Shown here: one piece after another, positions 25,047 through 34,563 of the stretch
Position numbering within the stretch: position 1 is the stretch's first letter
How the letters are laid out: every line of letters starts with the position of its first letter
DNA from: Azolla caroliniana
Taxonomy: Eukaryota > Polypodiophyta
Reading direction: 5' to 3'
DNA length: 64,000 bases
Assembly (NCBI GenBank): GCA_043228905.1
Contig: JBHGNT010000004.1
Span: 10,850,001-10,914,000 of the forward strand
Notes under the pieces: generated by a model
Databases searched by the model: none
Seen by the model: the letters and a program-made list of their open reading frames with translations, nothing else
Told to the model about the DNA's origin: nothing
Program-made: the position numbers and the translations under genes

Positions 25047-25355
25047 GTCCGAGTGTTTTGCAAATCTGATTAATGGTCTTTAAGAGAGGTATTGTGATTC
25101 TAAAGTAAGAAGTGCTTACATTTTTGACACTTTGGATGAATGACCAGGATATCACATCCAGGCGCTGGTATACCTGAAGACCTAGTTCAGCAGATGCATG
25201 ATCGTTCTCAAGAAATAACTCAAGAGGGAATGGGGCTTAACTTTTCCCAAAAGCTTGTGAAATTGATGAATGGAAATGTTAAATACATTCAAGAGCCTGG
25301 ATTATGTTATTTCCAGATCAGTGTAGAACTACCTCTTGTGCAAGAAGAAGATTAA
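13818..25355 (+). CDS. PHYC: Phytochrome C-type red/far-red photoreceptor, four exons, intact
   Basis: Phytochromes bind a linear tetrapyrrole and switch between red- and far-red-absorbing forms, moving from cytosol to nucleus to control light responses. Exons are 13818-15951, 16217-17033, 17929-18222 and 25148-25355; all introns are GT...AG and the phases agree, giving 1150 residues. Seen: N-terminal Ser/Pro-rich extension; PAS/GAF with [12 protein letters not shown] (D300) and the chromophore site [10 protein letters not shown] (C350); PHY tongue [14 protein letters not shown] and PRSSF (575-579); two PAS repeats; histidine-kinase-related domain with QEIRNPLNG and [17 protein letters not shown]. 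Assignment to PHYC rather than PHYA rests on HGCHxQYMxNMGS together with [19 protein letters not shown] differ more. Length is close to known PHYC proteins. Intron 3 is 6.9 kb because of inserted DNA. The start ATG is the first of the long frame. Confidence 0.93.
17034..17928 (+). other. PHYC intron 2 with a duplicated 5' splice-site region
   Basis: The first ~100 bases of the intron, including the donor GTATGTA at 17034, are repeated in diverged form from about 17124 (again GGTATGTA, then CTTCCCAACTTTTTGCATC). Both copies carry TTGATAACCTCAATG and TATCAACTTGTTCTG. The rest is AT-rich with no gene seen. Confidence 0.75.
19555..21239 (-). pseudogene. Copia H RT-RNase H, frameshifted
   Basis: Minus-strand reading from 21239 gives the RT N-terminus ([40 protein letters not shown]). 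A frameshift and stop between 20676 and 20595 follow. The second part has [24 protein letters not shown], then RNase H with [25 protein letters not shown] and WYDNKSA. It ends [10 protein letters not shown], with the stop overlapping the purine tract. It belongs to a different copia family from A, B and D. Confidence 0.85.
21507..22884 (-). pseudogene. Copia H gag and protease, broken
   Basis: The ATG at 22884 starts [20 protein letters not shown]. Gag pieces are 22513-22719 and 22111-22314, separated by stops. A degenerate knuckle [14 protein letters not shown] (Cys replaced by Phe) lies near 22090. The protease segment has [13 protein letters not shown] near 21760 and runs to 21507. After it come about 250 bases with stops and no DDE integrase, consistent with an internal deletion. 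Confidence 0.8.
24535..24933 (+). pseudogene. Possible LINE/zf-RVT-type coding fragment in PHYC intron 3
   Basis: An open stretch includes [16 protein letters not shown], like the zinc-finger segment after the reverse transcriptase of plant non-LTR elements (H-x-F-x-x-C-P...W). The sequence then runs on as a hydrophobic/aromatic region without a motif I know. It is flanked by (GA)n tracts. The relationship is suggested only by this short motif. Confidence 0.35.
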
Positions 25356-26373
25356 CACCCACAGTATGTATCCTTCTATCTGATGTCTTTTTTACACGAG
25401 TCCCTCGTGGTGGGACTAAAGAATCAGAAGTCTTGGGGCAATGCAGGACATGATCTCGTGGTGATTGTTGGAAGACATACCAATTGTCCTCGCAGTAATT
25501 TTTCACGGGGCTGATGTTTAAATCTTCCCAATGATTCTGGCAGGTTATTAGAGAGGAACAAAAATAAGATTCAAACTACCTTACTATAAACATGGAGTTT
25601 TATATCGAACATTGTCCCCAGGTCAGGCAATCCAAAGAACTTCGGGAAACTGTCCTTGTGTATCATACCAGAGACTTTTATACCATGCATCACAATGCAG
25701 TTGACAGTGATGTACTGATTTCAGCGATTAATATACGTTCACATCTAGCATACAATTCATAAGTGGTGTGTAGATCTTTTAGGAAGGGAGAATCTGTGTG
25801 GGGTTGTACTTGAAACAAGGAGGTTCATTGGACTTTCACACTGATCTTCACTTTTTCTCTACATTTCCCAGCCTCATGATTCAAGACCACCCATAACCCC
25901 TTAACACACAACCCCTAAACATGTAAAGTAGAGGTTCACTTCATTAGTTGGTCATGAGTGTATAACTATTATTGGGCATTGTGGGAATGGGTAACAGACA
26001 CAGCTTCGTTCCATCAAGCCATCTATGAGGAAGTTGATGTTAAAGATCTTGACTAGGGTCCTACAAAGTTGAAGTTTCACATATTGTATGGCAGTGATGA
26101 TTATTAATTGTTCAGCTTGGTCTGTATCCAGTAAATCTGTAAAGCTTTTACTTGATTTGTGGTGACGCAGCTATGTGATATTCAGATCAATGTATTCATT
26201 ATGCAAAATTTACACAGTTGATGAACAGATACTTTTGTATGAAAATTAACTCCCGCATCCAGACTTTGCCAATTACGTGTAAGTGATTGAATATCCAACT
26301 GTAATGTGATATAGATAGATGTGATGAGGATTGCAATTTTCTTTAAATTTGGCAAAGAGCAAAGGATCAATCA

Positions 26374-26517
26374 ATGTCCTTGGAAATGGTTTACTGGGAG
26401 GAAATCCTTAGAGCTAAGGACATGCTCAGAGCCAACATTAATCTCAAGAACACTGATGATGAGCAGGAAGAACAGAAGCTTGATCCACCATATCCACGAG
26501 AATCAGATGAATCATAG
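26374..26517 (+). other. Unidentified 47-codon ORF
   Basis: The ATG at 26374 opens MSLEMVYWEEILRAKDMLRA, an acidic, charged peptide that ends PPYPRESDES. The frame is also open for a few codons upstream (WQRAKDQS). I recognise no family. It could be the last exon of a gene, a remnant, or chance; sequence alone does not decide. Confidence 0.2.
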
Positions 26518-26704
26518 TCATGGTGATCCTCATTATCAGATCAATCAGTCATGGACCATGGTGATCCTCAGAAACAGAATCAATATCAGAGTCATCAGGA
26601 TGATGGCGATGATCAGAAAAATATGAAGAATCTGAGGACGACGAAGAGAAGGAAGGTGAATGGTCTTGGGAATACTGCCATAGAAGTTGAAGCTTTAGTT
26701 CACT

Positions 26705-26851
26705 TGCCACTCTCTTGCTCTGTACCCCTCTTTCTCTCACTTTCAATACTTTAATAATTTCTAAAGTATTGAAACTACATGCCACTCCCTTGCTCTGTCT
26801 CCCTCTTTCTAGTGTTTAGTACTTTAATCATTTCTAAAGTATTGAAACTTA
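26705..26851. repeat. Tandem duplication (~75 bp) with internal inverted repeat
   Basis: Two copies (about 26705-26776 and 26780-26851) share GCCACTC(T/C)CTTGCTCTGT and TTTCTAAAGTATTGAAACT. Each ends in a near-palindrome, AATACTTTAAT...TTTCTAAAGTATTG, that could fold as a hairpin. Confidence 0.7.
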
Positions 26852-27074
26852 TGACATGTGATTCAATCAATACCATTCTTATGTATCCAATCCAAACGTT
26901 GAGATGATTTACCATACACGTATTATTGAATCATTCTCTAATGCGAATGCTCGTATGATACGAATGGTTTATTCTATGATCATATTAATGTCAAGTAGTC
27001 ACAGTGTGATTTAGGTAACCGACAAGTATTCATACCATGTAAAAACTCATGGTGATTTCTTACATCAAAATTAG

Positions 27075-27535
27075 GAAGTTTAGAAGTCAATTAGACTAGT
27101 TTTCATTAAAAAATCCCATTAAGAAGTCAATTATCCTTGTTTTCATCAAAAATCCCATTAGTCTAGTTTAATAGTCCTAAAGACTAACAATCCCTGTTTT
27201 CATCAAAAAATGAAAGTTACTCTAAAAAAATAACGATCCTTGTTTTCATTAAAAAAGTGGAGGATACTTAAAAACATTACCATTATGATATGTAGATTTT
27301 AATGAGAAACATTTGATTTGTCAATGCTATCAATATCCATGGACATTATCCTAATAAACTATGGAGGTTCTATTATGTGGCTATTAAGTTACGATACTGA
27401 TAAACATTTGATTGTCAAAGCTACAAATATCCGTTAACTATCCTAATAAAGCTATACAAGGTCTATTATGCGATTATGCGAATATTAACTTACAATACTC
27501 AGAAACATTTGATTGTCAATGCTACAAATATTTAT
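27075..27535. repeat. AT-rich tandem repeats
   Basis: The first part (27075-27265) has four diverged copies of a ~40-50-bp unit centred on TTGTTTTCATCAAAAA. The second part has units starting AAACATTTGATT at 27307, 27402 and 27503, a period of about 95-101 bp. The shared blocks are AATGCTA(C/T)CAATAT and TCCTAATAAA. Confidence 0.65.
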
Positions 27536-28268
27536 GCAGTTCCAACACAGTATACATGTTCATGACTAGAGCTGAAACTATTTGAAACATTAGAAAAAGC
27601 CCACACTTCATCAGATATACTATCTGCTCTTGCAAATTTCCAGCAGTCAGGTTACACAGCCACAAACATCCTGGACATAATAAGACCCAGACACCAATCA
27701 GAATAATGGCTATATACCCGTGGAAGCAATAACCAATGTACTCCATATCATCTAACTTGAGCATAGTCTTGACCTCTGTTGACATCTGCAACTTAATACA
27801 GATTACGTACAGCTCTATGGAAATTTTAGTGACGACTACAGAAGGGAATGAAGAAACAACAATCTTCTTGTTTTATTTTGAAGATACAATTTGTACTGGC
27901 TTTTACCTTTTTCATTTTCTTATAACCCTTGGGAGGAGAGTCCAGATCTATTAAATTATAATTTACTGGAAGAGAGAGAGTTAGAACTTAATAACAGAGA
28001 TCCGTATGACCAGCATTACACATTCAGCAAAGTCTCAATTGAATAACTATATCATTGTCTTTCTTTGTAAACAACAGAAAAGCAACTTTTGCAAGAACCA
28101 AAAATAGACTGCGCAAACAATTACTTTTAACCTCAGAAAATCTTTAAGCTTCTCACACTGAAGTAAATAGAACAGCATTTTCGAAGAAAAAAAGAAAATT
28201 TCCGTGTTCACAACAAAACTCTGATTAATGAAAACATACAACGCTATTAGCCTACCACAAAAGTCTAT

Positions 28269-29643
28269 TTAGAAAACCAACTCATGTGGCTTCACTCCAG
28301 ATTTCAAACTGAACCTAGCACTCAAGTATGCCTTCATGTCAGGGATCGCCTCAATAGCAGATATAATTTTTGAATCAATAGCTTTCTGATCTTCTTTCTT
28401 CTCTGCTGGAAAGGTCTTAGTTTCCTGAAAGTACATTTACATCCCATCAGAAAAACATGTGATCCGGACATATTAATTATAACATAAATTTGGCTATATA
28501 CCTCTTTCTCAGCCTCAAAGAACTCGCTCTCACTTTTCTTCTTCTTGATAATTTCCTTCTTGAAGTAGCTGTCGGTGATCTTGCTTGCATCCACACAGCT
28601 CACATCTATCTTGGTTGAAGTTGCAATGACATATGATTGGCTAACCCTGCGGAGAGGTACTCCATTGAGCTTGAATGGGCCTTTAAAATATGTAAGACAT
28701 CACCAGATAAATAAGATTAGTACTGAAATGTCGCATGGGATAAGCATATGGTAACAGTAGAGTGCATAACCTGGCAATAGGACGAAATTACATGCCATAA
28801 ACTAACATGTAATTACATAATATATAAGAAGGGCAGAAACCTGTAATCAATAACAATCCAGACTCGAGCTGCTTGAGGAACACTACACGTTTCCCCTTGA
28901 AATGACCAGCAAGCAAGATCAATACAGTTCCTGGGGTGATGCTATCTCTGCAAAGACACGCTTTCTAGCACAATCAGATATAGCAAGAGAGAAATTTCCG
29001 CCACGAGATGTTCCCCGCAGTAGAAACTTTAAGATAATTAACGAAATCTGGAACATCTATCCAGCATGATGAATGCAAATAAGTGAGAAAGAAAGAACAC
29101 CCCACTGGACGACACGTCTTACATATGACGCACCTACATTGAATCTTTCATGAGACAAGAGCATATAACAAAACTCATATAGATCCATTCAGTCCAACGA
29201 ATATATTTATAACAGATGGCAACGATAATCTAGGTCGGAGTAACAGACGAATACAAGCACTGCTTGGGATCCACAGACAGAAACAGGCACGCCGAAAGAC
29301 CAATTGAGGGAGGACGTGTAAAACACAGAAAACGAGCAGAAATCAGTAGTGTGAGCATTCTTGTTTGCTGTGCGTACCTGAGCTTGGTCTGCTTGTTGAT
29401 GTGCTTGTTGCGAAGAGGCTTGGCAATGTCGTCGGCGGGGTAGAACTTGGGAGGTTTGGTGGCAGGAAGGGGAGGCTGGGATGGTTTGTGGTGAGTGGGG
29501 AAGGAGCCACCATTCTTGGCCTTGATGGCCCACAGCCCCCTCTTGTGGTACACGCGAGAGCGAGAGAAGCTCCCAACGCCTCGTACAAGCTCCTTGTTGC
29601 GAGAAGAAGACCTTGCCTTCGATCCTCCTGCAGGCTTCGTCAT
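28269..29643 (-). CDS. RPL6: 60S ribosomal protein L6 (eL6), four exons
   Basis: This is a structural protein of the cytosolic large ribosomal subunit. Minus-strand exons are 29643-29378, 28947-28841, 28680-28502 and 28424-28269, all with GT...AG introns and matching phases, giving 235 residues, the usual plant length. The N-terminus [20 protein letters not shown] leads into [18 protein letters not shown] and [14 protein letters not shown]. Exon 2 encodes the KOW-like core [20 protein letters not shown]. Exon 3 encodes [19 protein letters not shown] and the Lys-rich [20 protein letters not shown]. Exon 4 ends KPHELVF, the conserved eL6 C-terminus. No lesion is seen, so it is probably expressed. 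Confidence 0.95.
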
Positions 29644-29697
29644 GCCTACCCGCTTCCTTCCTGATGATGATGATGATGATGATGATGCTGTTGCTGC

Positions 29698-29730
<33 letters not shown>

Positions 29731-30369
29731 GAGAGAGAGAGAGAGAGAGAAGACCGAGGATGGAGAGTTGGAGACTTCCCAAAACCCTAATCCTCTTTTG
29801 CTTTCACACCTGTCCGCCCGCTCCACAGGTTCTCTATCGATATTCCGGCGGAAAGAAAGAGGGAGGGATGGCCTGTGGCTCTCGCTCCGTTCGCGTTTCC
29901 GCCGGCAAATGCCCAAATATCACACATTTCCTCTCTTTCTTTCTCTTTTCATAGCCTAATGAGAAAAATTAAGGGACACTTGAGAAAAGAAACACACATG
30001 GCAGGCATCAACAAATCAATCAATAAAACTATGAAGTGTTTGGAGTGACATGACCTAAGACCACCTCAACCTAATGATGATTTGGATTTGGCCTTCTAAA
30101 GATGTCCTTGGGATCCCCCATTTGCGTCCTCTTTCCTTTTTTGTGAACTTCTTCACTTTCTATTACTTCCATAGTTTGCTGAAAAGCTTTGGGCGACCGG
30201 CCAAGTCCATATAAATAACACCCAATATAAATATGTGCTTTTAAACTCCCTCCTATCGTCATCCCCCATCCACACATACATATAAATATATACATACATC
30301 AGCCACCACAAATCCAAACGACTTCATATACTTACAACCACCACAAATCCGGAGTCCTTAGCCCTTAAT
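29644..30369 (-). promoter_or_regulatory. RPL6 promoter/5' UTR with telo-box and microsatellites
   Basis: Upstream of the RPL6 ATG are a (GAT)n run (29665-29688), a (CAGA)n run (about 29700-29727) and a (GA)n run (about 29728-29749), all probably transcribed. The telo-box AAACCCTAA is at 29782-29790; such boxes are common near starts of plant ribosomal-protein genes. The remainder to 30369 shows no gene. The start of gypsy element G marks the end of this host segment. Confidence 0.55.
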
Positions 30370-30822
30370 TGTTACGGGCATGACCATAGAATATCCCGTG
30401 GTAAGAATTTACCGTAGTATTCTATACACGTGGATAAGTGTGAGGGTTAAACGAGAGTGTAAAGAAGGGGAGGATTACTTTTAAATCCTCGAGATTGAGA
30501 CAACCCATTAGGCCAAGTGTGAACTTGCCTAGGGGCCTTGGGTATCGCTATAAATAAGAGGCCTAGCTACCCTCATTTCATTAACTCGTTGACTACGTCG
30601 AGACTCTGTCTTGTGGTGGGTCAACTCTTGTAGCGAGCGCGCTAGCCCCAGGTACGACTCGACGCCACAGCGGTGGTATGGGACGCCGATCAAGGCTCGA
30701 GTCCGTCTCGATCCCTTCGCTCGGGGGTGGTCGGGTGGATCGGCACCCTTCTTTCTCTCTCTCCTCTCTATCTAGATCTATCTATTCATCTATATTCTAT
30801 CCTTATCTAATGCTTACATTAG
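30370..30822 (+). repeat. 5' LTR of gypsy G, first part
   Basis: It starts TGTTACGGGCATGACC and is interrupted after ATTAG by element D. The LTR resumes with ATTAGTCTATGTCTCTAACA at 41856-41875. A TATAAATAAGAGG promoter-like motif is near 30549. Confidence 0.92.
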
Positions 30823-31179
30823 TGTAGAAAGTAGCGTGCGGAAGCAAGTATAAAGACAGAACGGAAGGAAGAACACTCAGGTTTAATGGAGAGCTTGAGC
30901 TTACGCAGTATACGCGGGAGAGACCGAGAGAGTAAGAGAGTATATTCAAGAAAGACAAAAAACAATACATATATGTGTTCAATGAACACTTTGTACAAGT
31001 CCTAGAAGGACTGACCGAAGTACTGACAGTACTTCAATGCTCATTAAGAGCTCCTATACTAACTCCCAAATATATTCCTCACGGAATATCTTTCCTAACG
31101 GCCTAACCGATCGGTCCCAACCAATCCGGTCCTCGGCTTCTTCAGCCGATCCGGCCGATGTTGAGCTTGTCTCTCAACA
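30823..31179 (-). repeat. 3' LTR of copia D
   Basis: It begins TGTAGAAAGTAGCG and ends TCTCTCAACA on the + strand, like the B LTRs but 30 bp shorter. Confidence 0.93.
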
Positions 31180-33894
31180 CTCCCCCTTAAGCTCAACTTG
31201 AGGCTCTTCGGGATCTTCACAGCTCCGGTTCCTCCTGGCTTCATGCCTCGCTCGCGCTCCTCGACTTGTTCGACTCCGCGCGCTTCGACCCTTCTGGTCG
31301 GCTTGTCTGCTCATGTGGCCCTTATCAGCTCTTCTGTTGTTGCGGTGTCGACACTTCTTCTGCTGCCTTTTCTTCCGCTTGGGCCTCGGTTGATTCAACG
31401 TGTCTGAATCAAACATCCGAACCGACTCAACTACCTCCGATCGGTTTTCGCTCTCGTCCGAGTTGGCTGTCTCCAACTCGTCTTCGGTCATCTCGCCCTC
31501 GATGGCGTCATCTTCCCCATGCGTGGTTGGCTTCGGCTCTCTCCTTCAGCTGCTCCCCTTCTGTCCGCTTTCGGACTTTTCCGCGGGTCCGCCCTCGGCT
31601 TCTTCAGCCGATCCGAAGTTGAACTCGACAACCGACTCGGTGTCGCGGTCTCCGCTCCTTTCCTGCTACCTTGCTTGGTCGTTCGGGACTGTTCTCCCCC
31701 TCAAGTTTGGCACGTCGAGGTGACACAATCCGAGCGCACCTGAGAATTGCCGCAACTTGTCCAGACCAAGAGGCTTTGTGAAGATGTCGGCAGTCTGCCG
31801 ATCCGTCGGCACGTACTAAAGTTCGACTTCACCGGAAAGGACATGCTCTCGGATGAAATGGTAGTGCACCTCAATGTGCTTGGTCCGTGCGTGGAAAACG
31901 GGGTTCTTCGCGAGCTGGATGCTGCTGAGGTTGTCGCAGTAGATCGTCGTCGGATCTGACACCTTCGCTTGCAGGTCCTTAAGTAGCCGCTTCAACCATA
32001 TGGCTTCGCATGTCGCGACAGCCGCTCCTCGGTACTCAGTTTCGGTGCTCGACAGTGCAACTGTCGGCTGCTTCTTACTGCTCCACGCGATCACGACACT
32101 CCCGAGGGAGAACGTGTATCCGGACGTGGATCGGCGATCGGCGGCGTTGCCAGCCCAATCAGCATCGGTGTAGCCGACTAACTGCGCGGCTACACCGGTC
32201 CGATATAGCAGTCCGCGGTCCTTAGTGCCACTTACGTACCGCAGTACGCGTTGCGCACACTGAAGGTGCTCCTCGGTAGGTCGCGCCATGAACTGACTGA
32301 TCACCTCGACCGGATAACTGAGGTCGGGTCGGGTGATGGTCAAGTATATGAGGCTTCCGACAATTTGTCGGAACCTTGTCGGGTCGCATACCTTTCCCGT
32401 ATCGGGACGAAGCTTGATGGTTTTGTCCAGAGGAGTCGAGACGGACTTACATTCGGCCATCCCGAGTTTGAAGAGCATACCCAACACGTAATGACGTTGG
32501 CTGATCAATATGCCTTCGGGGGTACGGATCACTTCGATCCCGAGGAAGTAATGAAGGTCCCCCAAATCCTTCATGTTGAACGATGCCGCAAGTTGGAGCT
32601 TCACGCGGTCGATTTCACCTTGGTCGACGCCGGTGATGACCAAGTCATCGACATATAGTAGAATACTAACCGATCCGAGTCGACCTTTCCGGATGAACAA
32701 CGAAGAGTCCGATTTTGACGTGACGAAGCCCATCCAACGCAGTTGTTGCGTGATCTTCGCGTTCCAAGCACGTGGGGCTTGCTTCAGTCCGTAAAGGGAC
32801 TTCTTCAATCGGCATATTGTCGAGGAGTTCGTTCCGGAGTGAAATCCGGGGGGCTGTACCATGTACACTTGTTCCTCAAGGTCACCTTGCAGGAACGCAT
32901 TCTTTACATCCATTTGATGTAGGTGCCACCCCTTGGTCGCGGCTACTGCGAGCAAAACACAGACGGTCGTCATTCTCGCAACCGGCACAAATGTCTCATC
33001 GTAGTCGATGTCGTGTTTCTGCGCGTAGCCCTTTGCCACTAGTCGAGCCTTGTACCGGTTGACCGAGCCATCGGTGTTGTACTTGACTTTGTACACCCAC
33101 CTACACCCGATCGGTTTTACCCCTCTTGGTGCGTCAACCAGGTCCCAGGTTTCGTTCTCCGCCAATGCGTGCATCTCTTCCTCCATCGCGGCACGCCAAT
33201 TCACGTCTTTAGCCGCTTCTGTGTAGCTCTCCGATTCACGCACTTCCGCTACACAGGTCATGTACGCATAATGATGCGCCATGTACTCGTTGTATCCGAA
33301 CCACAAAACAGGATTCTTTTGGCGGGTAGATCGGCGTAATCTCGCATTAGCCGATGTCGAGGCCTTCTCGATCGACGCGGACTTCACTTTTAAAGACCCG
33401 TCACCGGTTCCCTCGGAGTCGGACTCGCGTCGGTCTGACTCGTTCCTATCTGTGCCGGAATCCGACACCTTCTTCTTCCCTTTCTCTTTGCGCGTAAGCC
33501 GTCTCCTCGACTTCCTGCGCGGGGAATGCACGACCGAGTCTCCACTACTCGCCAGCTCTTTATCGGACTGGTCGTACTGACCTAGTCGTCCAATCGATCC
33601 ACTTAAACGGAGTGAAATCGGACTCTCTTCGCGGGTCTCGATTTCGGGCTCATCCGGAGGCATCTCGGCCTCGCTGACCTCATCGTCAGAGCTCGGATTG
33701 GAGTCGGGGTTCGTAGTCGAGGGGAGGTACCAGGACGCGGACTCGTCAAACACAACGTCGCGGCTGACACGCGCTTGTTTGGTGCGAGGGTTATAGCACT
33801 TATAACCCTTCTGCTCGTCCGAGTAATCGACCAAGATGCATTTCTCGGCCTTTGCGTCTAGCTTCCTCCTTTTCTACTTCGGTATATGCACATA
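31174..33894 (-). pseudogene. Copia D pol, 3' part (integrase end, RT, RNase H, C-terminal extension)
   Basis: A 672-codon open stretch (31816-33834) runs from DYSDEQKGYKCYNP through the RT ([31 protein letters not shown] near 32650) and RNase H (YTDADWAGNAADRRSTSGY; YCDNLSSIQLAKNP). One CAG-to-TAG stop (31813) separates it from TDRQTADIF and the extension. The extension has NFGSAEEAEGGPAEK, a further TGA near 31547, a basic KRKKRQQKKCRHRNN and the end EEPQVELKGEC. The last Cys codon and stop lie in the LTR. Confidence 0.88.
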
Positions 33895-33899
33895 CGCAA

Positions 33900-34532
33900 T
33901 GTTGGGATTACGGTACCTCCGGATGGGATGGTCGGATGTCCGGGAATCGGGAATGAAGACCCGAATGAGGAGTACCCGGTATCGGAGCCGGATGATGAAG
34001 ACCCGGTTCCGGATCCGGATGATGAAGACCCCGGCTACGGAGCCGGATGACGAATGTACCCGGAGAGAGATCCGGATGCGGGGACATATTTGTGAATATG
34101 TTTGCCAAGGGCCCTTGAGGCTATACTTGTAAATAGCCCGAAAGTCATATGTGTATAAATATGACTTAGGGCAAACAGTTTTATGTTGTTGCTCATTTTT
34201 TCTGTTTTCCACTCAGAGGGAGCGAAGTGAGAGCAGCCGAGAGAGAGAGTGAGAGCGAGAGAAAGGAAGAGGTCGACGCCTCTGTGTAATACCGCCGCCT
34301 GTGGCGAGGACAGCGAGCTCAAGGTCGTCGCCTTGCAGCTCACCATTGTACATTCCTTGCGTATAGTGATAGTTGGAGTTTTGCACTCCCGTGGTTTTTC
34401 CCGTCTAGGGTTTTCCACGCTAAACCCTGTGCATTCGAGTCTCTCTCTGTGTTTTCAATTTACTGCTACATTGATCCGTGTTTCCTCAGTTGTGGCCGAG
34501 AGGTGAAGGTTTTAAAAGCGTCAATCCTAACA
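33900..34532 (+). repeat. 5' LTR of copia E
   Basis: It contains two copies of a 27/28-bp GATGATGAAGACCC-type repeat (33991-34045). Further along is a TATAAATATGACTTAGG promoter-like motif near 34155. The LTR ends 31 bases before the gag-pol ATG. Confidence 0.94.
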
Positions 34533-34563
34533 ATCTGGTATCAGAGCTACTGCAGTGCAAAAA

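Larger units (their letters stand above)
18223..25147 (+). other. PHYC intron 3, 6.9 kb, containing transposon and repeats
   Basis: The donor is AG|GTAAGC at 18223 and the acceptor ACCAG|G at 25147. Inside are a three-copy ~165-bp tandem repeat split by copia element H (19349-23291), a possible LINE-type fragment (24535-24933) and a (GA)n tract (about 25016-25043). The stretches 18223-19160 and 23630-24530 show no recognisable coding sequence. Confidence 0.85.
25356..28268. other. Intergenic region between PHYC and RPL6, with short tandem repeats
   Basis: No complete gene is recognised. The first few hundred bases after the PHYC stop are presumably its 3' UTR and terminator. Three small repeat blocks follow (26705-26851, 27075-27265, 27307-27535). 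A 47-codon ORF is at 26374-26517. Confidence 0.6.

Noticed and set aside
29207-29782. 191-codon minus-strand frame overlapping RPL6 exon 1
   Set aside because: It is a wrong-frame reading of the exon and its repeat-rich leader. The RPL6 frame has clear conserved sequence.
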